A stretch of 13,806 nucleotides of DNA from an uncultured Bacilli bacterium (GTDB taxonomy: Bacteria > Bacillota_I > Bacilli_A > RF39 > UBA660): assembly GCA_947630415.1 (NCBI GenBank), contig CANRHM010000023.1, positions 1 to 13,806 on the forward strand, given 5' to 3'. A program made the translations under genes and the position numbers. Under the pieces are notes generated by a model. The model made no database searches and was not told where the DNA came from. It saw nothing but the letters and a program-made list of their open reading frames with translations. The first letter of the stretch is position 1, and each line of letters begins with the position of its first letter. Of the stretch, positions 1-6,346 are shown in pieces.

Positions 1-199
1 AAAGTTCCTTGGATACTTCAATTCCACCGGTATCAATTAAATAAAAGGAATAATCTTGATACTTTGCTTCCCCATAAATACGGTCTCTTGTAACCCCAGG
101 GGTATCTTCGATAATTGAAATCTTTTTACCTAAGATTTTATTAAACAACGTACTTTTTCCCACATTGGGATGTCCAACTAGACTAACGGTAGGAATCAT
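1..199 (-). CDS. der: Ribosome-assembly GTPase Der (EngA), N-terminal part, cut by the window edge
   Basis: Only the first 66 codons are present. They show the start of the first GTPase domain: the P-loop GHPNVGKST at residues 9-17, the switch I stretch TPGVTRDR at 33-40, and the G3 motif DTGG at 56-59. TPGVTRDR followed by DTGG is typical of Der/EngA, a double-GTPase protein that acts in maturation of the 50S ribosomal subunit. The P-loop reads GHPNVGKS where most relatives have GRPNVGKS, a mild change outside the catalytic Gly-Lys-Ser. The ATG at 197-199 is preceded by AAGGAGGTG, an almost perfect ribosome binding site, which settles the start. The gene has its own promoter (228-256), which overlaps the terminator of the upstream unit. 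The second GTPase domain and KH-like domain lie outside the window, so intactness cannot be judged. Confidence 0.95.
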   Translation of the reverse strand, partial: MIPTVSLVGHPNVGKSTLFNKILGKKISIIEDTPGVTRDRIYGEAKYQDYSFYLIDTGGIEVSKEL

Positions 200-227
200 A
201 AAAACACCTCCTTCTTAAATCGTTATT

Positions 228-256
228 AGTATAGCAAAAAAAAGAAGAAATCTCAA
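228..256 (-). promoter_or_regulatory. Sigma-A-type promoter of der, overlapping the upstream terminator
   Basis: On the minus strand, TTGAGA (251-256) and TATACT (228-233) are separated by exactly 17 bases. A TG one base before the -10 gives an extended -10 (TTTGC-TATACT). The -35 lies in the loop of the terminator hairpin at 244-266, and the U-tract of that terminator forms most of the spacer. Confidence 0.75.
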
Positions 257-266
257 TGGTTTCTTC
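236..266 (-). terminator. Rho-independent terminator after the 154-residue hypothetical gene
   Basis: Minus-strand hairpin GAAGAAA (260-266) with TTTCTTC (244-250), a perfect 7 bp stem with a 9-base loop, followed directly by eight T residues (243-236). It begins only 6 bases after the stop codon of the gene ending at 273. It should end the acetate-kinase-like / nrnA / engB / hypothetical transcript. Confidence 0.75.
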
Positions 267-272
267 ATCGGT

Positions 273-737
273 TTATTTTTGTATACATAAACCAAAGTGC
301 TCAACTTCTTCAATTTTTTCTTTGTAAATGATTTCGCCTAATTCAAGATAAGGTATAAAATGTTCAATTTTATCTAGAGGGGTGTAGTAATTTCCTTTGT
401 AGTAATAAAGAGGATGACACGTCTCGATATAATCAAAGTTATCACATTTTAAAAAGAAAGGTTGATCAAGATAGATAATAATTTTTAAATCAATGGTAAA
501 AAAATCAAAATCGATGTCGTCTATTTTCTTAAGTTCTATAAACATGCCAATACGTTTATTCACATAGATTTTTACTTCGTAATAGCCTAATAAAGTAATG
601 CCATATATTTTACGTAATCTCAAAACCAAAGACTTCGCATACTCACTAATCTCTTCTTTAGAAGTAAAATCCACTTCCTTTGTATAAGCTTTATTTAAAT
701 AAATTTGATAACCTTCATCCACTTCATAGATTCGCAC
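273..737 (-). CDS. Small hypothetical protein, unrecognised (154 residues)
   Basis: I do not recognise this protein. It is rich in Tyr, Ile, Glu, Asp and Lys, with no signal peptide, membrane segment or obvious catalytic motif. The middle (residues about 55-95) alternates hydrophobic and charged residues as in beta strands, and the C-terminal third holds the paired tyrosines of HPLYYYKGNYY. Two cysteines fall near residues 98 and 107. The start is the GTG at 735-737, with AGGTGG six bases upstream. It lies 75 bases after engB on the same strand, with no clear terminator between, so it is probably the last gene of the engB operon and is closed by the terminator at 236-266. Its position between two ribosome-assembly GTPases (EngB and Der) is only weak evidence of function. 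The intact frame and good ribosome binding site support a real gene. Confidence 0.8.
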   Translation of the reverse strand: MRIYEVDEGYQIYLNKAYTKEVDFTSKEEISEYAKSLVLRLRKIYGITLLGYYEVKIYVNKRIGMFIELKKIDDIDFDFFTIDLKIIIYLDQPFFLKCDNFDYIETCHPLYYYKGNYYTPLDKIEHFIPYLELGEIIYKEKIEEVEHFGLCIQK

Positions 738-812
738 CTTAGACCACCTAAAATAGCATATGAAAAAGTGCTTCTTTTGGAAACGCTTAAGTCCCCTTAT
801 TTATTTAAATAT

Positions 813-1406
813 TTAAAGCGTCTCTATGACTAACTCTTCAATCCGTTTTAACACATCATCTCGTCCTAATTTAGTGACACTTGAGAAAAGAATTAACTCA
901 TCTCCCATGACTAAATCTAGGGTGTCTAAAATGGCTTTTTTATTTTTCTCTTTTTTACTAGCTCCTACTTTATCGACTTTGGTGGCTACAACGGTCACAG
1001 GGATATTGTAGTACTTTAAGAAATGATACATTAAAACATCATCTTCTGTAGGTTTCATACGGAAATCAACCAACATGAAAACGCGTTTCATATTTTTTCT
1101 TGTTTCGAGATAAGCTTCAATCATTTTACCGAATTTTTCTTGTACTTTACGGTTTACGGCAGCATAGCCATACCCTGGAACATCGACTAAATAAAATTGA
1201 TTGTTTACTAAATAGAAGTTAAGTGTCTGGGTTTTTCCAGGCATACTTGATATACGAGCAATATTCTTACGGTTGACTAAAGCATTGATAAAACTACTTT
1301 TTCCAACATTACTTCGTCCAACCAATAAGAACTCTGGTTTTTCGCCTTCCGGATATTGACTGATTCGAACTGCACTAATTTCTAAATCCACACTATTAAT
1401 CTTCAT
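813..1406 (-). CDS. engB: Ribosome-assembly GTPase EngB / YsxC (YihA family)
   Basis: A single-domain TRAFAC GTPase of 197 residues, the usual length of B. subtilis YsxC (about 195). It shows the P-loop GRSNVGKS at residues 30-37, the switch region with SSMPGKTQTLNFY, the G3 motif DVPGYGYA, the G4 motif TKVDK and a G5-like FSSVTKLG near the C-terminus. Members of this family bind GTP and help assemble the 50S subunit, and the gene is usually essential. I chose the ATG at 1404-1406, which has GAGGAG seven bases upstream. A TTG eight codons further upstream (1428-1430) would add the basic stretch MKRKRRLK but has no comparable ribosome binding site. The start overlaps the 3' end of the nrnA-type gene by 11 bases (1396-1406), which suggests translational coupling. 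Confidence 0.96.
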   Translation of the reverse strand: MKINSVDLEISAVRISQYPEGEKPEFLLVGRSNVGKSSFINALVNRKNIARISSMPGKTQTLNFYLVNNQFYLVDVPGYGYAAVNRKVQEKFGKMIEAYLETRKNMKRVFMLVDFRMKPTEDDVLMYHFLKYYNIPVTVVATKVDKVGASKKEKNKKAILDTLDLVMGDELILFSSVTKLGRDDVLKRIEELVIETL

Positions 1407-2364
1407 TTTGAGTCTCCTCTTTCTTTTCAATATATTGCTTAGTCACTAAGTCAAGTTCTTTAATAAGGCTATCTACTTCATCCATCGTCATGACTCTAGC
1501 ACCGGATGCATATTTATGTCCGCCTCCATTGTATCTTTCTGCAACTTGATTGATAACAGGGCCACGGGAACGAATATTGATTTTAAACAAATCGTTTTTC
1601 ACATCTTCTGAAACAATGATCCAAACTAAGTAATCTTCTACATAATTGAAACTATTGACAACGTTTCCTGCCGCTCCGGCATCGGCTTTAAACTTTGTAA
1701 GTAATTCATCGCTTAATTTAATAAAAGCAACCCCATTATCGGTAATCGTCAAGTTCTCGGCAATATAACCTTGTAAACGAAATTCATTTAAAGGACGCAT
1801 ATAAATCTCTTGATAGATCTTCTCTAGATCTAAAGGATAATCTTCTAAAAGATGAGCCACCAAATTAAAGGTTTTAGGTGTCGAATTGTTAAATGAAAAA
1901 CGATTGGTATCACAAATCAGTCCAATAAAGAGTTTACGAGCAATCGAGGCATTCATTTTTAAAGGACTTTGATTGATAAGTTCAAGTATTAATTGAGATG
2001 CACTACTGGAAGTATCATCGATCCACTCCAAAGAAGCAAAGGTTTCGATATAAGGATGATGATCTATTTTAATACATGTATCATACATGGATGGATCTGC
2101 TGAATCGATTCTTCTTTTATCTGGGGTATCCGTTACAATCAATAAAGCATTCTTTGGAACCTCTTCTAGTTTATCTAGTTTTCCAATGTAACTAAATTTG
2201 CTGCTGCCACATCCTATCGCATACACTTTCTTTTTAGGGAAAGTAAGTTCAATAGACTCTTTTAAAGCAAGTTGACTCGATAATGCATCGGGATCTACTC
2301 CAATGTGTCTTGCAATCACAATCGTATCGTATTTCTTAATAGTACGATAAATTTTTTTAATCAT
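1396..2364 (-). CDS. nrnA: DHH/DHHA1 phosphoesterase, NrnA-like (nanoRNase / pAp phosphatase)
   Basis: A 322-residue cytosolic DHH-family phosphoesterase, close to the 313 residues of B. subtilis NrnA (YtqI). The N-terminal DHH domain has the metal ligands in RHIGVDPDALSS (H20, D24, D26), TDTPDKRR (D79), the signature DHHP at 101-104 and CDTNRF (D152). The DHHA1 domain carries GGGHKYASGA at residues 280-289. NrnA-type enzymes degrade 2-5 nt RNA leftovers and dephosphorylate 3'-phosphoadenosine 5'-phosphate. Some relatives instead hydrolyse pApA or c-di-AMP, and sequence alone does not separate these. There is no membrane segment or PAS domain, so it is not a GdpP. The ATG at 2362-2364 has AGGAAG upstream, 14 bases after the acetate-kinase-like gene, and the 3' end overlaps engB. 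All three genes are likely co-transcribed. Confidence 0.93.
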   Translation of the reverse strand: MIKKIYRTIKKYDTIVIARHIGVDPDALSSQLALKESIELTFPKKKVYAIGCGSSKFSYIGKLDKLEEVPKNALLIVTDTPDKRRIDSADPSMYDTCIKIDHHPYIETFASLEWIDDTSSSASQLILELINQSPLKMNASIARKLFIGLICDTNRFSFNNSTPKTFNLVAHLLEDYPLDLEKIYQEIYMRPLNEFRLQGYIAENLTITDNGVAFIKLSDELLTKFKADAGAAGNVVNSFNYVEDYLVWIIVSEDVKNDLFKINIRSRGPVINQVAERYNGGGHKYASGARVMTMDEVDSLIKELDLVTKQYIEKKEETQNED

Positions 2365-2378
2365 AATAAACTTCCTAT

Positions 2379-3557
2379 CTAAATGATCTTCACAGTCTCA
2401 AGAGCGATCATTAACTCTTCTTCACATGGTACTACCCATACTTCTATTTTAGAAGAAGTACTACTAATTTTTCCAAAAGTAGAAAGGGTATTTTTATTTT
2501 GATCTAGGTCTAGAACAACGCCTAAAGGAAGCAACTGTTCCATAATTTCTTGTCTAATCCAAGGTACTTCTTCTCCAACGCTCGCCGTAAACACCATTAC
2601 ATCGATTCCACCTAGTGTAACATAGTATTCACTAATGTATTTGACAATGGATGAAATGTATTTTTGTAAAGCAAGATAACTTCGTTCGTTTTTGGAAGAA
2701 AGTGACTCTACAAGATCTCTTACATCACCCGATAGACCACTAATTCCTAATAAGCCTGATTCTTTATTCAAAACTTCCATGACTTCATCAATATCTCGTT
2801 TTTCTTTTTCCATCATATAAGGAATAATCGAAGTATCAATGTCCCCTGCACTTGAAGCCATCATAGCTCCTGAAAAGTGCGTAAAGCCAATCGATGTATC
2901 CACACATTTTTTATCTTTAATAGCCGTGATACTGGTCTCTTTTCCAAGGTGACAAGAAACGATTTTTAAATGGTCATTTTTCAAATAATCAGAGATTTTT
3001 TCTGTAACATAGTTATGGTTTATTCCATAGGCACCATACTTTCGGATTCCATAGTTTTGATACCATTCATAGGGAACTGGATAAAGATATCTTTCTTCTT
3101 TCATCGTTTGATGAAACGACGTATCAAAAACGGCCACCATCGGTGTATTCGGTAATGCTTTTTGAAAAGCCACAATCATGGCTACTTCTTTAGGATTATA
3201 AATCGGCGCTAAATCATTTAGTTTTAATATCTCTTGTAAAACTTCATCGTTAATTAAGACCGCTTCTTTATATTTTTCTCCTCCCTGATTGATACGATGT
3301 CCTATTCCTTTAATTTCCTCTAAGGAAGAAATCACTTCTAAACTCCTTAATTTATCTAGCAATAGGTTTATGGCGTCATCAAAATCTTTAATAACAACTT
3401 CTTGCGTTATTTTTTCTTCTTTATAATCAAAGGTGTAACTTCCACCTTCCATACCAATTCGATCAAAGATACCACGAATTAATACCTTGTTTGTATCCAT
3501 TTCAAATAGACTAAACTTAAAAGAGCTACTTCCGGTATTCACAGCCATAATCTTCAT
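2379..3557 (-). CDS. Acetate-kinase-like protein with degenerate active site (probable pseudoenzyme)
   Basis: A full-length 392-residue ASKHA-fold protein, the same length as the canonical AckA at 5088-6266 and clearly its paralogue. Retained: N7 and GSSS at 9-12, the arginine of GHR (R88), the aspartate of VFDT (D145) and the C-terminal glutamate (E380). Replaced relative to AckA: YGFHGTSH becomes YGAYGINH, losing the transition-state histidine (Y177); HIGNGG becomes HLGKET (N to K206, G to E207); GTRAGD becomes SSAGD, losing the second catalytic arginine (S236); FTAGVGENS becomes FTASVGEEV; and GHRVVHGG becomes GHRINQGG. In characterised acetate kinases the histidine, both arginines and the Asn-Gly loop are needed for phosphoryl transfer and ATP binding. 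I infer little or no kinase activity and perhaps a regulatory or scaffold role. The frame is intact, with AGAGG before the ATG, its own promoter and nrnA 14 bases downstream, so decay into a pseudogene looks unlikely. A changed substrate is the alternative. Confidence 0.88.
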   Translation of the reverse strand: MKIMAVNTGSSSFKFSLFEMDTNKVLIRGIFDRIGMEGGSYTFDYKEEKITQEVVIKDFDDAINLLLDKLRSLEVISSLEEIKGIGHRINQGGEKYKEAVLINDEVLQEILKLNDLAPIYNPKEVAMIVAFQKALPNTPMVAVFDTSFHQTMKEERYLYPVPYEWYQNYGIRKYGAYGINHNYVTEKISDYLKNDHLKIVSCHLGKETSITAIKDKKCVDTSIGFTHFSGAMMASSAGDIDTSIIPYMMEKEKRDIDEVMEVLNKESGLLGISGLSGDVRDLVESLSSKNERSYLALQKYISSIVKYISEYYVTLGGIDVMVFTASVGEEVPWIRQEIMEQLLPLGVVLDLDQNKNTLSTFGKISSTSSKIEVWVVPCEEELMIALETVKII

Positions 3558-3584
3558 AGTATAACCTCTTTCTAATTCACTTCT

Positions 3585-3613
3585 ATTTTAACATAAAGTC
3601 CCATCTTTGCAAA
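3585..3613 (-). promoter_or_regulatory. Promoter of the acetate-kinase-like / nrnA / engB operon
   Basis: Minus-strand extended -10 TATG-T-TAAAAT (-10 hexamer at 3585-3590, matching the TRTGn Gram-positive element), with a -35-like TTTGCA at 3608-3613 and a 17-base spacer. It sits just after the terminator of the preceding gene and about 28 bases before the ATG. Confidence 0.6.
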
Positions 3614-3614
3614 C

Positions 3615-3638
3615 AAAAAGACTTAAGAATCTAAGTCT
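3615..3638 (-). terminator. Rho-independent terminator after the 362-residue uncharacterised gene
   Basis: Minus-strand AGACTTA (3638-3632) pairs with TAAGTCT (3625-3619) in a perfect 7 bp stem with a 6-base loop, followed by TTTTTG. It lies 8 bases after the TAA at 3647-3649. Confidence 0.8.
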
Positions 3639-3646
3639 AGTCCTAT

Positions 3647-4735
3647 TTACTTTACTTTCATATATCCACGATCTTCCATTTCACTTTGAATAGCATTTAG
3701 TTGTTCCTGAAAAAAATTAATTTCTAATCCTAATTCAGGGTGACTTAAGCGAAATAAATTAAAATGTTCTTTTAGTAAAGTAAATCGTTTTGGAAGGGTT
3801 AAAACATCGGGGCACTCTTCTTGATAAAAAGAAGGAATTAAGTCTCTATATAGATACGTATCCATATATTGTTTTAAATCCGTATCTTTAAAAGGAGTAG
3901 AACGCTCATCAAAATCAAACATACTGCTAGACCAATGAAGACCGGAAGCTAGTAAACATTTCTTGGATATTAAACTATTTGCTTGTTCGTCATAAAACCA
4001 AACAACAGGACTCACTTTAATGAAAAAAGTTCCACTTAAAGAGCGAGAATTATCCGATAAAATACCCATCTCCTGATTATTACTAATAAAGCGAATATAA
4101 GTATCTCCTTTATAGACGTATTCCCAAAAAGTTTCTAATTGGAAGTTAAGCGGAAAGCCCTTTTGACGAATTGGAAACGTGTATGTTTTTCCCGTTTTAA
4201 GTAAAGCGCCATGGGTATATGCTTGTTCTAAATCTAAAAAGAAATCGGATTCCTTAGGCACAATGTTTTGTGGATATTCTCCAAAACAAACTTCTTTAAC
4301 TCCTGCAAAGCCTTCTTTTTGGGGATACTGATCAAAATCTGGAATAGCAAGCGAAGAAAGTATAGGACGAACACCCAAGATTCGAGCAAACTTAAGAGCA
4401 GGTTTATATTCTCCTATTCGATCTACATAATAGGAGGTTTCCTCATAAGGGGATTTGAAAAGGTCTTTTAACCAATATGCGGTGGTATTTCCAGTCATAG
4501 GTGACCTATCATCGAACACCGTTAAGACGGAGGTATCTAACCAATGATTAATATACTCTAACGTACGATCATCATAGGAAAAAGTGCATTGTTCGTGTGT
4601 TGGAGTGCCCATTAATTTAGCTAAATCTGTTGCCGAAGCACGAGGAGAATATCGCTTAAAAACATCCAACACTTCACCGTTAAAATCCTCAAAAACTTGT
4701 TTCTGTGATAACAAACTAAGTTCTATCTTTTCCAC
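3647..4735 (-). CDS. Uncharacterised Firmicutes protein with a FGEYPQ / DUF6273-like C-terminal domain
   Basis: A 362-residue soluble protein with no signal peptide or membrane helix. The first ~130 residues are unfamiliar. From about residue 148 it follows a pattern I recall from many uncharacterised low-GC Firmicutes proteins related to DUF6273: FGEYPQ at 151-156, LKTGKTYTF at 179-187, YKGDTYIRF at 208-216, then VSPVVWFYDEQANSLISKKCLLASG at 241-265 in two blocks, and finally DLKQYMDTYL near 286-295. No catalytic residues can be named and the function is unknown. I chose the GTG at 4733-4735, which has GGTGAT five bases upstream. A longer reading from TTG at 4777 would begin upstream of the TATAAT at 4761-4766, so it would not be on the transcript. 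The gene is monocistronic, between ackA and its degenerate paralogue, with its own promoter and terminator. The family assignment is from memory. Confidence 0.8.
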   Translation of the reverse strand: MEKIELSLLSQKQVFEDFNGEVLDVFKRYSPRASATDLAKLMGTPTHEQCTFSYDDRTLEYINHWLDTSVLTVFDDRSPMTGNTTAYWLKDLFKSPYEETSYYVDRIGEYKPALKFARILGVRPILSSLAIPDFDQYPQKEGFAGVKEVCFGEYPQNIVPKESDFFLDLEQAYTHGALLKTGKTYTFPIRQKGFPLNFQLETFWEYVYKGDTYIRFISNNQEMGILSDNSRSLSGTFFIKVSPVVWFYDEQANSLISKKCLLASGLHWSSSMFDFDERSTPFKDTDLKQYMDTYLYRDLIPSFYQEECPDVLTLPKRFTLLKEHFNLFRLSHPELGLEINFFQEQLNAIQSEMEDRGYMKVK

Positions 4736-4760
4736 CTTTATCACCACACTTATGTTGTTT

Positions 4761-4788
4761 ATTATAATGAATATCAAAAAAATTACAA
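4761..4788 (-). promoter_or_regulatory. Promoter of the 362-residue uncharacterised gene
   Basis: Perfect -10 TATAAT on the minus strand (4761-4766) with a TTGTAA -35 (4783-4788) at 16 bases. Transcription would start near 4754, giving a leader of about 20 bases before the GTG at 4735. This decides the start codon of that gene. Confidence 0.7.
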
Positions 4789-4834
4789 GAAAAGTTTTAA
4801 ACTTTATAGTAAGTAACTAGCCTTAGAAAAACCA

Positions 4835-4985
4835 TATGAAAAGAACAGACCCATATCTGTCCTCTTCATTCTCCTTTTGATCTTGATCATTTTGTTAAAA
4901 GTCTAATAATCAAAATAAATAGTACCTACTTAAAGTAGAAATACATTTCAATAGGGAAACAGGATCTAATGTTCTGTTTCTCTAC
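4835..4985 (-). ncRNA. Candidate small structured RNA (weak)
   Basis: Behind a possible promoter, TTTACA (5013-5018), 17 bases, then TAGTAT (4990-4995), the minus strand would begin with GTAGAGAAACAG. This can form a closing stem GTAGA/TCTAC, a hairpin GAAACAG/CTGTTTC and a small GAAA-TGTA-TTTC hairpin, i.e. a three-way junction. The competing hairpin CTACTTTAAGTAG excludes the closing stem. The segment ends in ACAGA-TATGGG-TCTGT followed by TCTTTTC, a weak terminator. I do not recognise any known RNA family, and this rests only on eye-found pairing. Confidence 0.25.
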
Positions 4986-5046
4986 TTATATACTACTATT
5001 TTTATTTCTTTGTGTAAATAGCATTCCTTTAATTGGCAGAAATTCC

Positions 5047-5075
5047 CAAATAAAAAGGATAGATCAATGCTACCC
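5047..5075 (-). terminator. Rho-independent terminator of ackA
   Basis: Minus-strand GGGTAG (5075-5070) pairs with CTATCC (5062-5057), 6 bp with one G-U pair and a 7-base loop, followed by TTTTTATTT. It lies 12 bases after the ackA stop codon. Confidence 0.7.
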
Positions 5076-5087
5076 TATTTACTATTT

Positions 5088-6266
5088 TTATTTATTTGCT
5101 AAATGGTACGTATCTCTTGCAATCATGACTTCTTCATCGGTTGGAATAATATAAACTTTGCAAGTAGAGTCATCGGTACTAATTAAGGTTTCTACTCCTC
5201 TTACATCGTTTTTAACAGGATCGATTTTGATTCCTAAACAAGCAAGTTTTTCGATGATAGCGCTTCTAGTTGCCTTAGAGTTTTCTCCTACTCCTGCCGT
5301 AAAGCAAATGGCATCGGCTCCACCTAATAAAACATAGTATTGTGCAATGTAGTTTACAATCTTTTGAACATACATTTTTTGAGCAAGGATGCAACGTTCG
5401 TTTCCTTCTTTTACACCATCTTCGATGTCACGAGAGTCACTACTAACACCACTAATGCCTAATAGACCACTCTTCTTATTAAGGGCATTATCAATTTCTT
5501 CTACGGTCATACCAGCATTGTTCTTCATATATAGAATCATCGAAGAATCAATATCACCTGCACGGGTTCCCATCATAATACCTGCATTTGGACTTAATCC
5601 CATCGAAGTATCAATACATTCTCCATTTTTAACGGCACTAATACTTCCACCATTACCGATGTGACATACAATAATCTTACTATCTTGTTTACCTAAAAGT
5701 TCTTGGCAACGTCCAGATACATATTTGTGACTGGTTCCATGGAATCCATATTTACGAACACCATAATTTTGATACCATTCATATGGAACTGGATACAAGA
5801 AATTTTCTTCCTTCATTGTTTGATGGAATCCCGTATCAAAAACTGCTACTTGGGTAGCCTCTGGAACTAATTCTCTAAAGACATTGATAACGGTAATATT
5901 GGCTGGGTTATGTAGAGGTGCAAGGGGAATTAAATCTTCTAAAACCTTGATTACTTCATCCGTAATTAATACGGATTCAGAATACTTGTCTCCTCCATGA
6001 ACAACACGATGACCTACGCCTTTGATTTCGTTCATGTCTTCTACTACACCATAATTTTTTAATTCGTCAATTAAAATCTGTACGGCATCTTTATGGGTAT
6101 TTAAAGGAACTTCTTTCTTCACTTTTTCGCCATTAAATTTAATCGTATAACTACCATCGATACCAATACGTTCAAATAAACCTGAAATTAATACTTTTTC
6201 TTCTGGCATTTCATACATTTGAAATTTTAAAGATGAACTACCAGCATTGACTGCTAAAACTTTCAT
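5088..6266 (-). CDS. ackA: Acetate kinase
   Basis: Converts acetyl phosphate and ADP to acetate and ATP (reversibly), the substrate-level phosphorylation step of the Pta-AckA pathway in the cytosol. The 392-residue length is typical. All key residues are visible: N7 with GSSS at 9-12, R87 in GHRVVHGG, D144 in VFDTGFHQT, H176 in YGFHGTSH, the phosphate loop HIGNGGS at 202-208, R235 in GTRAGDID, the adenosine site FTAGVGENS at 322-330 and E378 in TDEEVMIA. The ATG at 6264-6266 has AAAGGAGA upstream and a TATAAT further up. It is flanked by terminators, so it appears monocistronic, and no pta gene is adjacent. A degenerate paralogue lies about 1.5 kb downstream beyond one uncharacterised gene. 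Confidence 0.98.
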   Translation of the reverse strand: MKVLAVNAGSSSLKFQMYEMPEEKVLISGLFERIGIDGSYTIKFNGEKVKKEVPLNTHKDAVQILIDELKNYGVVEDMNEIKGVGHRVVHGGDKYSESVLITDEVIKVLEDLIPLAPLHNPANITVINVFRELVPEATQVAVFDTGFHQTMKEENFLYPVPYEWYQNYGVRKYGFHGTSHKYVSGRCQELLGKQDSKIIVCHIGNGGSISAVKNGECIDTSMGLSPNAGIMMGTRAGDIDSSMILYMKNNAGMTVEEIDNALNKKSGLLGISGVSSDSRDIEDGVKEGNERCILAQKMYVQKIVNYIAQYYVLLGGADAICFTAGVGENSKATRSAIIEKLACLGIKIDPVKNDVRGVETLISTDDSTCKVYIIPTDEEVMIARDTYHLANK

Positions 6267-6289
6267 ATACTTTTCTCCTTTACGTGATT

Positions 6290-6318
6290 ATTATACAACA
6301 ACTTATCCTAAAAGAAAA
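6290..6318 (-). promoter_or_regulatory. Probable ackA promoter
   Basis: Perfect TATAAT on the minus strand (6290-6295), 24 bases before the ATG, with only a weak -35 (TTTTCT at 6313-6318, 17-base spacing) that overlaps the end of the preceding terminator. The weak -35 could mean that an activator is needed, but no operator could be identified. Confidence 0.5.
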
Positions 6319-6346
6319 AGAGCTTTTTTTAATTTAAACTCTTTTC
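6309..6346 (-). terminator. Probable terminator of the glycosyltransferase gene
   Basis: Minus-strand AAAAGAG (6345-6339) pairs with CTCTTTT (6322-6316) across a long A-rich loop, followed by TCTTTTA. The 5' arm lies within the last codons of the glycosyltransferase gene, and the stop codon (6329-6331) is in the loop. The large loop makes this less certain than the other terminators. Confidence 0.45.

Larger units (their letters stand above)
4736..5046. other. Longest intergenic region, about 350 bases between ackA and the next gene
   Basis: It runs from the ackA terminator to the promoter of the gene ending at 3647. I see no credible protein gene on either strand. A 16-codon reading from an ATG within the hairpin at 4846-4861 is too short to support. 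The region holds several inverted repeats on the minus strand: GAAACAG/CTGTTTC (4974-4980 with 4956-4962), an outer GTAGA/TCTAC (4981-4985 with 4935-4939), CTACTT/AAGTAG (about 4926-4938) and ACAGA/TCTGT (about 4845-4860). Together they may be a small structured RNA or the extended 3' end of the ackA message. Confidence 0.6.

Noticed and set aside
738..812. Inverted repeat ACGCTTTAA / TTAAGCGT between engB and the 154-residue gene
   Set aside because: It has a bulge, a loop of more than 20 bases and no T run after it, so it is not a convincing terminator. Pairing of this kind is common in AT-rich spacers. The engB unit is therefore treated as continuing into the next gene.
1396..2364. Possibility that the DHH protein is the c-di-AMP phosphodiesterase GdpP
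   Set aside because: It lacks the N-terminal membrane helices, PAS and degenerate GGDEF domains, and its length fits stand-alone NrnA-type proteins.
4735..4777. TTG start at 4777 for the 362-residue uncharacterised gene
   Set aside because: It lies upstream of the -10 hexamer at 4761-4766, so the transcript would not contain it. The added residues are just a translation of the AT-rich promoter.
4811..4861. Tiny minus-strand frames starting at ATGAAGAGG or ATGGGTCTG (16-21 codons) behind GGAG-like sequences
   Set aside because: Too short, with poorly spaced ribosome binding sites, and they coincide with a hairpin that explains the sequence better.
4969..5154. Plus-strand reading frame of 61 codons, rich in Phe and Leu
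   Set aside because: It overlaps the ackA terminator and the ackA 3' end in antisense, has no ribosome binding site, and its hydrophobic composition is what AT-rich antisense DNA gives by chance.
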